NCBI RefSeq assembly: GCF_003330725.1
Contig: NZ_CP030840.1
Span: forward strand, 744,001-808,000
Length of the DNA stretch: 64,000 nucleotides
Direction: 5' to 3'
Source of the DNA: Acidisarcina polymorpha
Lineage (GTDB): Bacteria > Acidobacteriota > Terriglobia > Terriglobales > Acidobacteriaceae
Of this stretch, positions 51,625-61,388 are shown one piece after another; the stretch's first letter is position 1, and each line of letters opens with the position of its first letter. The notes under the pieces were generated by a model. The model was not told the DNA's origin. It worked only from the letters and a program-made list of their open reading frames with translations, and ran no database searches. The position numbers and the translations under genes are program-made.

Positions 51625-52341
51625 ATTCGAGCAAATAACTTGTCAGATTATTTCGCTTGCACTTACATCATTAACTTACCCGAGCGCAAGGACCGGAGGA
51701 AGGCCATCCTCGGCGAATTACACCGAGTGGGCATGCCATTATCGCCTGGTAGGGTCGAGTTGTTTCCGGCGGTCAAGCCGAAGGAGCGGTTGGGCTTTCC
51801 TAACATAGGGGCGCGCGGCTGCTTTCTAAGTCATTATCGAATCCTGGTCGATGCCTCACAAAAGAAGCTATCCAATGTGCTCATCGTGGAGGACGATCTG
51901 ATGGTTTCTCCTGATCTTCAACGGTATTGGACGACGATCCTTGGCGCTCTGGAATCTCAAGATTGGGGCATTGTGTACCTTGGGCACATCGAAAAGGTGC
52001 CCGAGGATTGTAAACCTCAGCTGATGCCGTTTTACCAGCCTGTGATCACCTCCCACTTCTATGCAGTCAACGGACATGTCATTCCCAGGCTGGTCGAGTA
52101 CCTCGAGCAGGTGCAACATAGAAACCCAGGCGATCCGCTCGGCGGCCCGATGCATCTCGATGGAGCGTTGACGATGTTTCGTCAGGCGAATCCTGACATC
52201 CTTGCCATGATTGCTTACCCGAACCTTGGCAAGCAGCGCCCATCGCGCAGTAACATCAACTGCCGCTGGTACGAGCGGCTACCGGTGATACAGCAGGCAG
52301 CCGATCTCGGCCGGATGCTCCGGGATCGTCTGCGGGCATAA
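51625..52341 (+). CDS. GT25-like glycosyltransferase (LPS-biosynthesis type)
   Basis: About 233-238 aa. ACTYIINLPERKDRRKAILG at the N-terminus, GARGCFLSHYRILVDA, VLIVEDDLMV (EDD motif) and MHLDGAL are the family's signature blocks. No ATG, and no GTG with a ribosome site. An ATT at 51625 lies 6 nt after GGAGG, while the TTG at 51640 is about 20 nt from it, so the start is unclear. The stop overlaps the polymerase start (TAATG). Role: transfer of a hexose onto the EPS repeat. Confidence 0.78.
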   Translation: MRANNLSDYFACTYIINLPERKDRRKAILGELHRVGMPLSPGRVELFPAVKPKERLGFPNIGARGCFLSHYRILVDASQKKLSNVLIVEDDLMVSPDLQRYWTTILGALESQDWGIVYLGHIEKVPEDCKPQLMPFYQPVITSHFYAVNGHVIPRLVEYLEQVQHRNPGDPLGGPMHLDGALTMFRQANPDILAMIAYPNLGKQRPSRSNINCRWYERLPVIQQAADLGRMLRDRLRA

Positions 52342-53702
52342 TGGGTTTCCTGCCGATCGTTCCGATGCTGATTGCGGCCTACGTCGCTCTCCGGTATTCA
52401 CCTGCACGGGCCTTTCTGCAGGTGTATGTCCCCGTTTTACTTCTGCTTCCAATGTACTATCGCTGGGTCATTCCATTACTGCCCGACCCGACCTTCGAAC
52501 AAGCCACGATTCTGCCCATCGCCGCCGTCTTTCTGGTGCGGTCCGGGGGGCGCTGGAAGTTCAGCTTTGCCGATCTTTTGATCCTCTGCTTTGCTGGCTG
52601 CATCGGCACATCTGAATATTTGAACACTGGCTACAACGAAGCGCAAAACCTTATGTTCGACATGGTCGCGTCGGTGGTTTTTCCCTACATGCTCGCAAAA
52701 GGACTGATCGAGCCTCAGGGATTGAGCGTCGCGTTCGCTAAAAAGATCGTGCTCATGTTCTCGATTGTTTCGGTCCTCTCGATCTACGAATTCCGCATGG
52801 GGCTCACCCCTTGGATCCTCATGCGGCGCTTTTATCCTGGTCAGGGATTGGAGTGGGTAACATCCTTCCGATATGGATTTGCGCGAATCGGCGGACCCTA
52901 TGGACACGCGATTCTAGCGGGGCTCGTCTTGGCTGTTGGGTTCAGAGTGCAGCGATGGCTTGAGTGGAGCGCCCAGTGGGAATCCCACTTTCATGGCTTG
53001 AAGTGGTTGCGGGTCTCTAAGGCGCGCTTGATCACCATCGCCCTTGTCGGCGGCATTATCATGACCATGGTTCGAGGTCCATGGCTAGGCGGGGCCATCG
53101 GTGCATGCCTCACCGCCGTGGGACGGACAAGGCATAGACGAAGAGCGCTGATGGCGATCGCAGGAGCGATCATTATCATCGGAATTCCTGCGGCCTCTTC
53201 GTTCTACTCCTATGCCTCGGTCGGCAGGGCGCATGCCAAGACCGCTTCCCAGGAGACCGCCGCCTACAGGGTTGAGCTTATGGATAAGTATTTAACGACT
53301 GCGCTGAAACGTCCCGCTTGGGGATACGGACGTAACACCTGGCCCAAGAATCCGACCGCGCCTTCGATCGATAATTACTACCTTCTACTCTGTTTAATGC
53401 ATGGCATGGTCGCCGTTGGTCTGCTGGTAACTATCATGGTTACCATGACGGTGCGTTTGGTGAGATCAGAGATGCGGTCGCCCGTATCTTATCCATTGGG
53501 AAGTTCGCTTGGCTTTACCCTGGCTGGAATCTTTGTCGTCTACGCCGTGACCATTGCAACGGTCTATATGGGTCTGCAGACCATCCCGCTCTTCGCCATC
53601 ATTACTGGATGGTCGGAGGGATACCTGCTGAAGAGATATTCAATGCAGCTAGCGCCCACCGTTGCACAGCCAGTCTTCCGCTTTCGCCGAGTTGTTTTAT
53701 AA
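52341..53702 (+). CDS. O-antigen polymerase/ligase-like protein (Wzy-like)
   Basis: 453 aa with about 10-12 hydrophobic helices and a large periplasmic loop around residues 300-340 (the Wzy_C-type region, ending near RPAWGYGRNTWPKNP). The segment TAAYRVELMDKYLTTALKRP with GYG fits the motif of Wzy/WaaL proteins. It would polymerise flipped repeat units. Its 3' end overlaps the open frame of the secreted protein that follows. Confidence 0.82.
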   Translation: MGFLPIVPMLIAAYVALRYSPARAFLQVYVPVLLLLPMYYRWVIPLLPDPTFEQATILPIAAVFLVRSGGRWKFSFADLLILCFAGCIGTSEYLNTGYNEAQNLMFDMVASVVFPYMLAKGLIEPQGLSVAFAKKIVLMFSIVSVLSIYEFRMGLTPWILMRRFYPGQGLEWVTSFRYGFARIGGPYGHAILAGLVLAVGFRVQRWLEWSAQWESHFHGLKWLRVSKARLITIALVGGIIMTMVRGPWLGGAIGACLTAVGRTRHRRRALMAIAGAIIIIGIPAASSFYSYASVGRAHAKTASQETAAYRVELMDKYLTTALKRPAWGYGRNTWPKNPTAPSIDNYYLLLCLMHGMVAVGLLVTIMVTMTVRLVRSEMRSPVSYPLGSSLGFTLAGIFVVYAVTIATVYMGLQTIPLFAIITGWSEGYLLKRYSMQLAPTVAQPVFRFRRVVL

Positions 53703-53839
53703 CGGCATCCAAGTGGTTGCCTGCCATGCAACTGCCCGCCGTAAAAGCCCGCCACCATCGCGGTACTAAAGATAGAATTACCTTCGCGCTGATCTCTGAA
53801 AGTCGGGCCAGAGTGTGTGGCCTCATGTACCTTGGACGC

Positions 53840-56428
53840 ATGTATGCAGGTCGCCATAGGCTGGTGAAGGGCTTTACCCTGGCGATCATCGTGAGTTCAT
53901 GCTTGTTGCTGCCTCAGCGATTTCTTGGCGGGAACGTCCTTGCGGTAGAGTCGTTCAACGGTTCGGCAGGACCTCTTCAGAATACAAACGGAGGGCTTGG
54001 TTGGGCTTCTCCGTGGCAGGTCCAGAACGGCAGCATCGACGTGCCGGGCTACGGCATCGCCACAATGATCCCGCTAAGTTACGCGGGCATCTCGACGAGC
54101 GGGTACGCCACGGGGGGAGACGCATGGCAATATGCCGGGCGTTTACTTGACACTAGTCCGGGAGGAAGTTTCTCTCCATATCTGAGCGGGCAGATGATCG
54201 GCGCGCCTTCCACCACCCTCCTTGTGGGCTTGCTGATGCGGAAAGACATCGATACCGATGAAGAGATGTCGGTGACGTTACACGCGGGAAACCCGCCCTG
54301 GTGGATCAGCGCCCCGGGAACGGCGATCGGTCATTTTGGGAGCAGTTCGAACACTGGCGGCGTGCGTTACTGGTCCCTGCGCTTGGATGGCATCGTTCAC
54401 CAAACAGGAATTCCGGTTGTGGTAGGGCAGCCGGCATTTCTAGTGCTGCAAATAAGCTTTGGCCCAAGCAGCACTGTAAACCTTTATGTAAACCCTCCAG
54501 CCGGATCCTTGCCCGCCACCCCGGACGCTCAGGCAGTAACTACCAATTCAATAGCCTTTCAGAGTGTCGCATTTTATGGCGGATCCGGATCCGGCCAAAG
54601 CTCGATCGGCGACCTGCGCTTCGCCTCGGCATATAGCTCAATCGTAGATAGCGCCCTACCAGTTCCCCCTGCCCCAGCGACGGTCTCCGCCCTCTCTGGC
54701 AATGGCAGCGTCAGCCTCTCCTGGTCTTCAGTCTCGGGAGCGAATGAATATCTCGTCTATCAACTTGTGAATGGTATGACCCAACTGGCGGCCACCGTCT
54801 CCGCTGGTAATTACGTGGATACCGGGCTTACCAATGGTACCGCCTATACGTTCTATGTCATCGCATCAAATAGCGCCGGCGCAGGCCCACCCTCCCCGCA
54901 AGTAACTGGGGTTCCTCATGGTGCTCCTCCGCCGCCCCACCCTGGCCTCGGCACCAATCTAACCCAGGTTGCCGACTACAACCGAGAGTGGCCTTTTGTC
55001 GACGCATTTAAAACGGCGCGGCCATGGATCCCGCAGCAACAGGGTGCGTCTTGGGGACAAGGGGCGCCCTTGGAGTTAAACAGCAAGGGGTGGATTACTT
55101 CCCTTCAACCTGGTCAGTATGCAGAAACCATCATGTTTGATAACGCGCAGGACGACCAGGCAAACTATCCTGCAGGACAATACACCCTTCTCTACGATGG
55201 CTCCGGCACGTTGAGTTTCGACCTGCAAAGCGGCACGATTGTCAGTCAAACACCGGGAAGGATGGTCGTGAATGTGCCCACAGGATTGAATGGCATCTTC
55301 CTGATCGAGTCCGCCACCGACCCTTCCAATCCGATTCGTAACATACGCTTCATCCTGCCTGGCTTCGAAAAGACCTATCGAACGCGGCCCTTTCATCCGC
55401 TCTTCCTGCAAAAGCTCCAGAGCTACCAGGTCCTGCGGTTTATGGAGTGGATGACAACCAATGGCTCAACCGTTCAGAACTGGTCCGATCGAGCCACGCC
55501 CGCGGACTACACCTATAGCTGGCGGGGAGTACCGTTAGAAGTCATGATTGAGCTTGCCAACACCCTGAACGCCAAGCCTTGGTTTAATATCCCGGCTCAG
55601 GCAAGCGATGCTTATGTCACCGCGTTCGCGAATCTCGTGCAGCAGCGACTGAAACCAAATCTGACCTTCTATCTCGAGTATTCCAACGAGACATGGAACA
55701 GATCCTTCTCGCAATCGGCGTATATCGAGGCACAAGGTCTAGCATTGGGCTTTAGCAATGACCCCACCTTGAATGGAGCGGATTACACGGCGTATCGGTC
55801 CGTCCAGATCTTCAATCTGTTTAAACCGGTAGTAGGTCCAGGACGAATGACGAGGGTCATTGCTTCGCAGGCGGGAAATTCCTGGCTTTCCGCGCAAACA
55901 CTTCAATTCCAGAATGCCTTCGCCAGCGCCGATGTCCTTGCTATTGCCCCCTACTTCAATTGCGACGACTCTGCGATTGGGGGATCCGGGGTCCTTGGTG
56001 ACCCTTCCACTGAAGACCAGGTCGCTTCTATGTCAATCGATCAGGTAGATGACATTCAACTCGCTCACATCAATAACTGCGCCTTGCAGCAAATGCAGTC
56101 GAATGCGGCGGTGGCGGCTTCTTATGGCTTGGCGATGGTTGGCTACGAGGGCGGCCAGTCGCTGGTCGGCTATAACGGAGCCGAGAATAACACCACAATG
56201 ACAGCGCTCTTCAAGGCCGTCAATCGTGGAGACCGGATGCAATCGCTCTATGCGCAATATCTGCAGAATTGGGTTGATGCTGGTGGCGACCTATTCGTCC
56301 ACTATAGCGACATGGGTGCATACGCGAAATTCGGCAACTTTGGAACCCTGGAATTCCAGGATCAGGATCCGGCTACTTCGCCCAAATACACCGCCCTGAT
56401 GAATTTTGCGCAACAGCATCCGCGCTGA
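53840..56428 (+). CDS. Large secreted FN3-domain protein of the EPS locus
   Basis: 862 aa from the ATG at 53840 (a second ATG is at 53825); the upstream open frame overlaps the polymerase gene and is not coding. Signal peptide: RLVKGFTLAIIVSSCLLLPQ. A beta-rich domain (about 40-265), then FN3 (about 275-363: SVSLSWSSVSGANEYLVYQL ... NGTAYTFYVIAS), a Pro-rich linker and a large domain with YLEYSNETWNRSF, ASYGLAMVGYEGGQ and FVHYSD, which looks like a TIM-barrel glycosidase-like fold. It may trim or bind the exopolysaccharide. Last gene of the operon; family not certain. Confidence 0.75.
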   Translation: MYAGRHRLVKGFTLAIIVSSCLLLPQRFLGGNVLAVESFNGSAGPLQNTNGGLGWASPWQVQNGSIDVPGYGIATMIPLSYAGISTSGYATGGDAWQYAGRLLDTSPGGSFSPYLSGQMIGAPSTTLLVGLLMRKDIDTDEEMSVTLHAGNPPWWISAPGTAIGHFGSSSNTGGVRYWSLRLDGIVHQTGIPVVVGQPAFLVLQISFGPSSTVNLYVNPPAGSLPATPDAQAVTTNSIAFQSVAFYGGSGSGQSSIGDLRFASAYSSIVDSALPVPPAPATVSALSGNGSVSLSWSSVSGANEYLVYQLVNGMTQLAATVSAGNYVDTGLTNGTAYTFYVIASNSAGAGPPSPQVTGVPHGAPPPPHPGLGTNLTQVADYNREWPFVDAFKTARPWIPQQQGASWGQGAPLELNSKGWITSLQPGQYAETIMFDNAQDDQANYPAGQYTLLYDGSGTLSFDLQSGTIVSQTPGRMVVNVPTGLNGIFLIESATDPSNPIRNIRFILPGFEKTYRTRPFHPLFLQKLQSYQVLRFMEWMTTNGSTVQNWSDRATPADYTYSWRGVPLEVMIELANTLNAKPWFNIPAQASDAYVTAFANLVQQRLKPNLTFYLEYSNETWNRSFSQSAYIEAQGLALGFSNDPTLNGADYTAYRSVQIFNLFKPVVGPGRMTRVIASQAGNSWLSAQTLQFQNAFASADVLAIAPYFNCDDSAIGGSGVLGDPSTEDQVASMSIDQVDDIQLAHINNCALQQMQSNAAVAASYGLAMVGYEGGQSLVGYNGAENNTTMTALFKAVNRGDRMQSLYAQYLQNWVDAGGDLFVHYSDMGAYAKFGNFGTLEFQDQDPATSPKYTALMNFAQQHPR

Positions 56429-56485
56429 CCTGCCGCGCAATCTTGATGTTGTAACTACCTGCTCGCAGACGATCTCAGAGCCTTA

Positions 56486-56523
56486 CAAGCTTTAATGAGC
56501 GTTGCAAGCTTTAATGAGCGTTG
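56486..56523. repeat. Perfect 19-bp tandem duplication
   Basis: CAAGCTTTAATGAGCGTTG occurs twice head-to-tail, at 56486-56504 and 56505-56523, with no mismatch. It stands directly before a long palindrome and after the end of the EPS operon. Confidence 0.9.
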
Positions 56524-56527
56524 CGCT

Positions 56528-56557
56528 CAATTGATCAATCACTTGATTGATCAATTG
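56528..56557. repeat. Perfect 14-bp-arm palindrome built from TTGATCAA
   Basis: Arms 56528-56541 and 56544-56557 pair perfectly (loop CT). The palindrome contains TTGATCAA at 56531-56538 and 56547-56554, 16 bp apart. It could be a terminator hairpin for the EPS operon, a regulator site or a recombination site; no U-tract follows. Confidence 0.75.
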
Positions 56558-56577
56558 GATGATGATGTTGTCTCCTC

Positions 56578-56831
56578 ATGAAGTCTGAAGCCGCCGAATA
56601 CATCATCCCCGCCATTACCGAACAGATCGATCGGCGCAAAAGCCTTACGTACACCGCATTTGGCCTGTTCGGGGCATGAACAACGAACGTGAGCTCATCG
56701 ACAAACTGGTCGAGGAATACCAGTGCTCCTCCAACCTCAGCGAAGGTTGGAACAAGACCATCATGATCTCACAACGAGTCGGGGCGCTGGTCGCCTCCTC
56801 AGGTTGCGAGCTTCTCCGGTCATTGGTTTGA
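56578..56831 (+). CDS. Two coupled mini-ORFs of unknown function
   Basis: A 33-codon ORF (ATG 56578, stop 56677-56679) encodes MKSEAAEYIIPAITEQIDRR and a short hydrophobic tail. Its stop overlaps the ATG at 56676 of a 51-codon ORF (stop 56829-56831), MNNERELIDKLVEEYQCSSN. The ATGA coupling and regular amphipathic sequence suggest coding, but the two could also be one gene split by a frameshift. No family recognised, and a minus-strand frame covers the same bases. Confidence 0.3.
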
Positions 56832-57165
56832 TCAGGATCCACTAATTGCCCCCACGCCCAACACTGCCATGGGAATGAGCCTAAACCTCGCGATGTGGAG
56901 GTGGTGTTAAACAACAGGATCAGAGACGATATGACCGTGCTTTGTCGATACACAACGAAGGACCTTGATGCGCTCTCCGCTATCTTGCATTGGCCACTGG
57001 AGTAGCTGCGGCGCATCGCATCACTATCCGGATTGAACATCGATCGGCATATCTACTCTGCTCCTTACGTAGTTATGGAGCAGAGTTGGCCATTGACGGC
57101 AAGTGTGGTCTCAATGATTACATTGCCTGATTTCGCCAATTGAGATTATAACTATTCGACGTGCG
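56832..57165. other. Gap between mini-ORFs and the MFS gene
   Basis: About 330 nt. No gene recognised. A 10-bp inverted repeat (57055-57064 / 57077-57086, ACTCTGCTCC) with a 12-nt loop lies about 80 nt past the MFS stop on the minus strand and may be its transcript end. Confidence 0.4.
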
Positions 57166-58410
57166 TTAGCGTGCAGTTTCGGCCGGACGCTGGAAGGTAG
57201 CGACACTCCGCATCAGAACCAAGAAAGAAAGGGTGACGGCTATCAACAATATCCCCGAGCCGCCAAGGGCCGCCGTTATGCCGAAGATCGGGATCAACTT
57301 TCCGAGTGCAAGGCTTCCCAGTGGAATGCCCGCTCGAAAGGCAAGACTGTAGACACTCATTACCCGGCCGCGCATCTGTTCGGAGACGATCAACTGGACC
57401 AGCGACAACATGAGCGATGCCGACGCCATGATCGCCGCACCGCTGATGAAGATTAGGACGCAGGACAGTGGAAGCCATCTACTAACGGCGAAGCCGGAGA
57501 TGGCAGTCCCCAATGCCAGCAGAGTCAATAAGGCGACATGTCCTTGCCCCTTCAACCGCTCTGAAGCGGCTACGATCAATGCGCCGACGATCGATCCCGC
57601 GCCCGAACACACTAATAGAAGCTGATACGTACGCGGCCCTCCATGGAAGACTGTACGAACGATCACCGGCAAGAATCCCGTCAGAGAAAAGCCGAGGAGC
57701 GTCGTGCTGAAGGCAAGAAAGACGAGCGCGGCCAATCCCTCGCGTTGGCGAATGAAGCCAATTCCCGCGCCCATGCTCTTCAGTATGGCCTCCTTTGATT
57801 TCGCCGGCACGAATGTTACCTGGATCATCATGAGGGAGAGGATGACGGCGAGGAAGGACACTCCATTCAAGGCAAAGCACCAGGTAGGCCCCAGGGTGGC
57901 ATATGCGAGACCGCCCAAAGTTGGGCCGAGCACGCGCGCCAGATTGAACTGAATTGAGTACATAGCGATCGCGTTGGACAGGTTTTCAGCGGGGACCAGA
58001 GTCGGCAGAAGTGCAGAATACGCTGGCCCTCCAAAGGACTGGCCCAGTCCGACGACGAAGGACAGAGATAGGATGTGCCAGACCTGTACCTTGTGAGCGA
58101 GGAACAGAGCCGTCAGAATAAAGGCGCAAGCCATCTGAATATACTGAGAGGACAACAGCATCTTTCTTCGGTCCATGCGGTCAGCAAAGACACCCCCAAC
58201 CAAGGAGAACAGGATGATTGGGAGTTGCCCCAGGAACAGATCTAATCCCAGGTAGAAGGGGTCTTTTGTGAGGTCGTAGACGAGCCAGCTCTGGGCGAAC
58301 TGCTGAACAAAGGTACCGATGGTGGAGGCGCATGCTCCGAGCCACATCAGACGAAAATCACGATATCGGAACGCCCTGAAGGTCCGGCTAAACGATGATG
58401 TCCAGGCCAC
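57166..58410 (-). CDS. MFS-family exporter (EntS/MFS_3-like)
   Basis: 414 aa, GTG start. Twelve hydrophobic helices. The N-terminus FSRTFRAFRYRDFRLMWLGA and the loop GGVFADRMDRRKMLL (between helices 2 and 3, the MFS motif A region) fit the MFS_3 / enterobactin-exporter-like group. Family members export siderophores or drugs; the substrate here is unknown. It stands alone next to decayed DNA and could be part of a lost cluster. Confidence 0.88.
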   Translation of the reverse strand: MAWTSSFSRTFRAFRYRDFRLMWLGACASTIGTFVQQFAQSWLVYDLTKDPFYLGLDLFLGQLPIILFSLVGGVFADRMDRRKMLLSSQYIQMACAFILTALFLAHKVQVWHILSLSFVVGLGQSFGGPAYSALLPTLVPAENLSNAIAMYSIQFNLARVLGPTLGGLAYATLGPTWCFALNGVSFLAVILSLMMIQVTFVPAKSKEAILKSMGAGIGFIRQREGLAALVFLAFSTTLLGFSLTGFLPVIVRTVFHGGPRTYQLLLVCSGAGSIVGALIVAASERLKGQGHVALLTLLALGTAISGFAVSRWLPLSCVLIFISGAAIMASASLMLSLVQLIVSEQMRGRVMSVYSLAFRAGIPLGSLALGKLIPIFGITAALGGSGILLIAVTLSFLVLMRSVATFQRPAETAR

Positions 58411-58605
58411 TAGTGATCCGCCTCTGCTTCATCACCTACGAGGTTTCTGGCTGCCCTTCGAAAAATAGGGCGACATCGAACGTCCTGCTCAGCAGCTGGA
58501 TCAAGGTTTGGCATGTAAATGGCGTGCATCAGTTCAGATGAAACTACTCACGTTCGGTCGCAAAATCGCGGAACGAAGAATTCATAAAGTAGAGACTGAG
58601 GTTGA

Positions 58606-58895
58606 GGAGTTCACACGGCCATCCGTAATATTATCAAGGACATTCTCCCAAGGCTTCGGAGATCTCCAATATCGGATCGGTACTTTATCAAAATTGGACG
58701 CAAGGTCCGCACCACGGCTGAGATGTACGCGCAACTATACTGCGATACGCACATGAAGCGGTTGTCCATCGTCTCGCCCAAATCAACGGGAGCTCAATCC
58801 CACCAGGGGTATTCAAGATCAGCGGCGTCTCGGAGTTCATCAAAGTTGTCGAAATCGCCAATAACGTCAAACTGGGTGTAAGGATTGTCTTCTAA
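58606..58895 (+). pseudogene. Decayed coding sequence of unknown family
   Basis: Opening just after a TGA, one frame reads TAIRNIIKDILPRLRRSPIS, then DRYFIKIGRKVRTTAEMYAQ and LYC. Near 58750 the sequence continues in the next frame as HEAVVHRLAQINGSSIPPGV and FKISGVSEFIKVVEIANNVK, ending at TAA 58893-58895. Each half looks like real protein, and together they make a fragment of about 96 aa with one shift. I do not recognise the family. Confidence 0.35.
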
Positions 58896-59299
58896 GTTTT
58901 CCGCCTAGGCTCCAGCCCCCAAAGGTGTTCGGTGTGCGATTCACGCACAAGACATTTTCCAGCTCTTCGATGCAAAAGTAATACACACAATAGTCTTCAA
59001 TGCAGGACACGGGGACGGTCCGAGCGCGCCATGTCCTTTGTTTATGACAATCTCAGCCTCTGGAATGCCTGCCGCGTAGCGAGCAGAGCGGATCGAGCTG
59101 TAAACCTTCTCCAGAAGAAGGGTACGGTCATTGGCGCTCGTTGGAACAGTCATTGCAAAAGGACGGTCTTTGAAGACCTTCCAAAAGTCCCGATTGAACC
59201 AACGATAGAAGTCTTCCGGCTTCATCAAGCACCACAAACTTTCGGCAGTTCACACATCTCGATCTCGGAATCGGCTTCAAAGGTGCCTTTGTTTGGTCG

Positions 59300-59578
59300 T
59301 AATCCTACTGTTCGCGAAATGCGTACTGACGGTCTGTTGCCGAAGAGCACGAAGCTACGCTCTTCCAAGTATCTGAACAACCTGATCGAGCAGGACCATC
59401 GCGGGATCAAATCCAGAACCAAGCCTATGCTCGGCTTCAAGAACTTCCGATCCGCCGCTAGTACGATCGCCGGCATCGACTGCTCCGCCGCATTCACAAA
59501 GATCAATTCCATCTCGGACGCCTACGCCTCAAAGACAGAGCTGTGCCTGCAATCTGGAGTGCAGTACTGGTTAAATAG
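59300..59578 (+). mobile_element. IS6-family transposase, C-terminal remnant
   Basis: One frame gives NPTVREMRTDGLLPKSTKLR followed by SSKYLNNLIEQDHRGIKSRT and KPMLGFKNFRSAASTIAGID. After a shift near 59475, the next frame gives RIHKDQFHLGRLRLKDRAVP and AIWSAVLVK, with a TAG at 59576-59578. This is the DDE-domain end of IS6-family (IS26/IS240-like) transposases, including the conserved NNxxEQDHR-x-K region. The N-terminal half is missing. Confidence 0.75.
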
Positions 59579-61388
59579 CAAACCACCTCGCACGGTGCTG
59601 CTTCCTGACTCATTCACTTGTTTGGCACCACAGCCATATTGGCCATCCTCTTCAGCCGGCGGCTTCGCCAAGCGCCATCGCATCGGCGGTTGCGACAACA
59701 TTCCCTCTCACATCTGCGTGAAAAAGGTGTTGCCCTGGCTGGTTAAGGCATGACAACCAAGAACCACTTAGCGGATCCCCGCCGTCGTAGAAGTGATGAC
59801 AAACCTCTGTTTTACAATTGCAGGGCTTTTGACAGGCTACGAAGACATGATCGGTGATGAATTTTGCCGCGCAAATGGTCGACGCCGCACGCAGTTTCCT
59901 CTTTCGACACAAGGCCTTACTCTTCATAGAATCAAAGTATGCCACAGTGGTGCTGCTGGGATCCCGTCAGAAAACAGACAATAGAGTACGGGGAGGAATC
60001 TGGTCGCCTGCGTAGACAGTTAATCGTCGGCTGCAACACGTCTCAGATATAGGATAGCGGCTCCGTGGATGACATCCGCCCCTTGACGGAAGCGTACCCA
60101 TGAGTCTCGAGAAGCAGGCGTTACGGCCCGCTATCTCGGCCTCTGCAACCTCGCCGTGCGATTTGGTCCGTGTTCTGAAGGTCCCCTTTTGTCACTCCGA
60201 CAAGCATTCGGTCGACATAGAGCCCTAGATTGATATGGGCGCTGTGTACCTTAATACAAATTTAGTTACTCAATGAACATGCTGTCATTCTGTCTTCATT
60301 TAGTCGTCATTGTGGGCGCCAGGGTTTCTCAGTCTATTCGGGATATCGAAAAGAATCGCGCATTTAGTACCGAAAGCTGTACGAACAGCAAGACTCAGCG
60401 ATCACGGGTCACATTCTCTGATAGAACACAGCAAGGGCTGCTTAGGGACAGCAATCTTAGCGCCTTGTGCTCCACATAAAAGGGTGCGCTACGGGGCGCC
60501 CCATTTTTGCTTGCTCAAACTCGAATGAACATTTTCCATGCAAGCTAACTCTGTGGCAGGGTGTACGTTTTGGCGCGGGCATAGGCCGCACCCATGACCG
60601 CAACGAAGGGTTCATTGGAAACGCCGTCAGCTTCCATTCCAAAGTTCATTAAGAACAGCGCGGCAAGCCAGCTTCATTCATAGCACTCCGCCATTGCTGC
60701 TCATCGTACGCCATACCTATAGTGATCTTTCCCGAGTCATCCGCACATAAATGGCGCGTGCCATCACCTTTGCCTGCGTCGAAAGTCGAGGTACCGTCGG
60801 CTCCTGCTGCTCTGAGCCAATGCGGTCACAATGAGCCAACGGCCGAGAAACTGCAGTCGGTCGATGTCGATCACGTCGTGGAGCACACTAGAGCCTTCGA
60901 GAGAGAGCCTGGGCGATGCGGCTGCTCGCCTCTACGTTCAAAGAACGTGGGAAGAACAACAGCGAGTAATGCAGCTGATCTCCTCCCTTGTTCCCTGATC
61001 TAGGGGCAAGAGCGGAGCCTGGTACCGGATCGATCGCTTCGTTCTCTCATGAACCGGCGACACTGGTCGCCTCGATTTCCCGCACAGACCTCGCGGCCCT
61101 CTTCTCCAACGATCAACCGAATGCTGGGTAGATCTCTCTCGCGAATATCCCGGTTGATTCTCCAAACTCATCCAAACGATCCATGCCCCATCGCGATCCC
61201 GAGGGGCAGCGAATTCTGACAAAAACTTCATTTGTCTTGTCCGGTTGAGTCGCATCAAAATTTAGCTGATTGTTATTGACTGCAATGCACCGGCTCATTG
61301 TTCTGAACAAACAGAACCTTGAAGCCACTTTGGTTGATGGGTGATTCCCTCGCCCATCTTTCCCTCACACACAACCACGGAGTCTACG
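59579..61388. other. 1.8 kb with no supportable gene
   Basis: Many short frames on both strands, none with a ribosome site plus recognisable content. Some short peptides look coherent (for example GKITIGMAYDEQQWRSAMNE on the minus strand near 60700) and could be further gene debris. No RNA gene, repeat array or CRISPR seen. Confidence 0.4.

Noticed and set aside
58932-59753. Plus-strand 273-aa frame as an intact gene
   Set aside because: Only its middle (59300-59480) matches IS6 transposase, the true continuation is in another frame, and the N-terminal part is meaningless.
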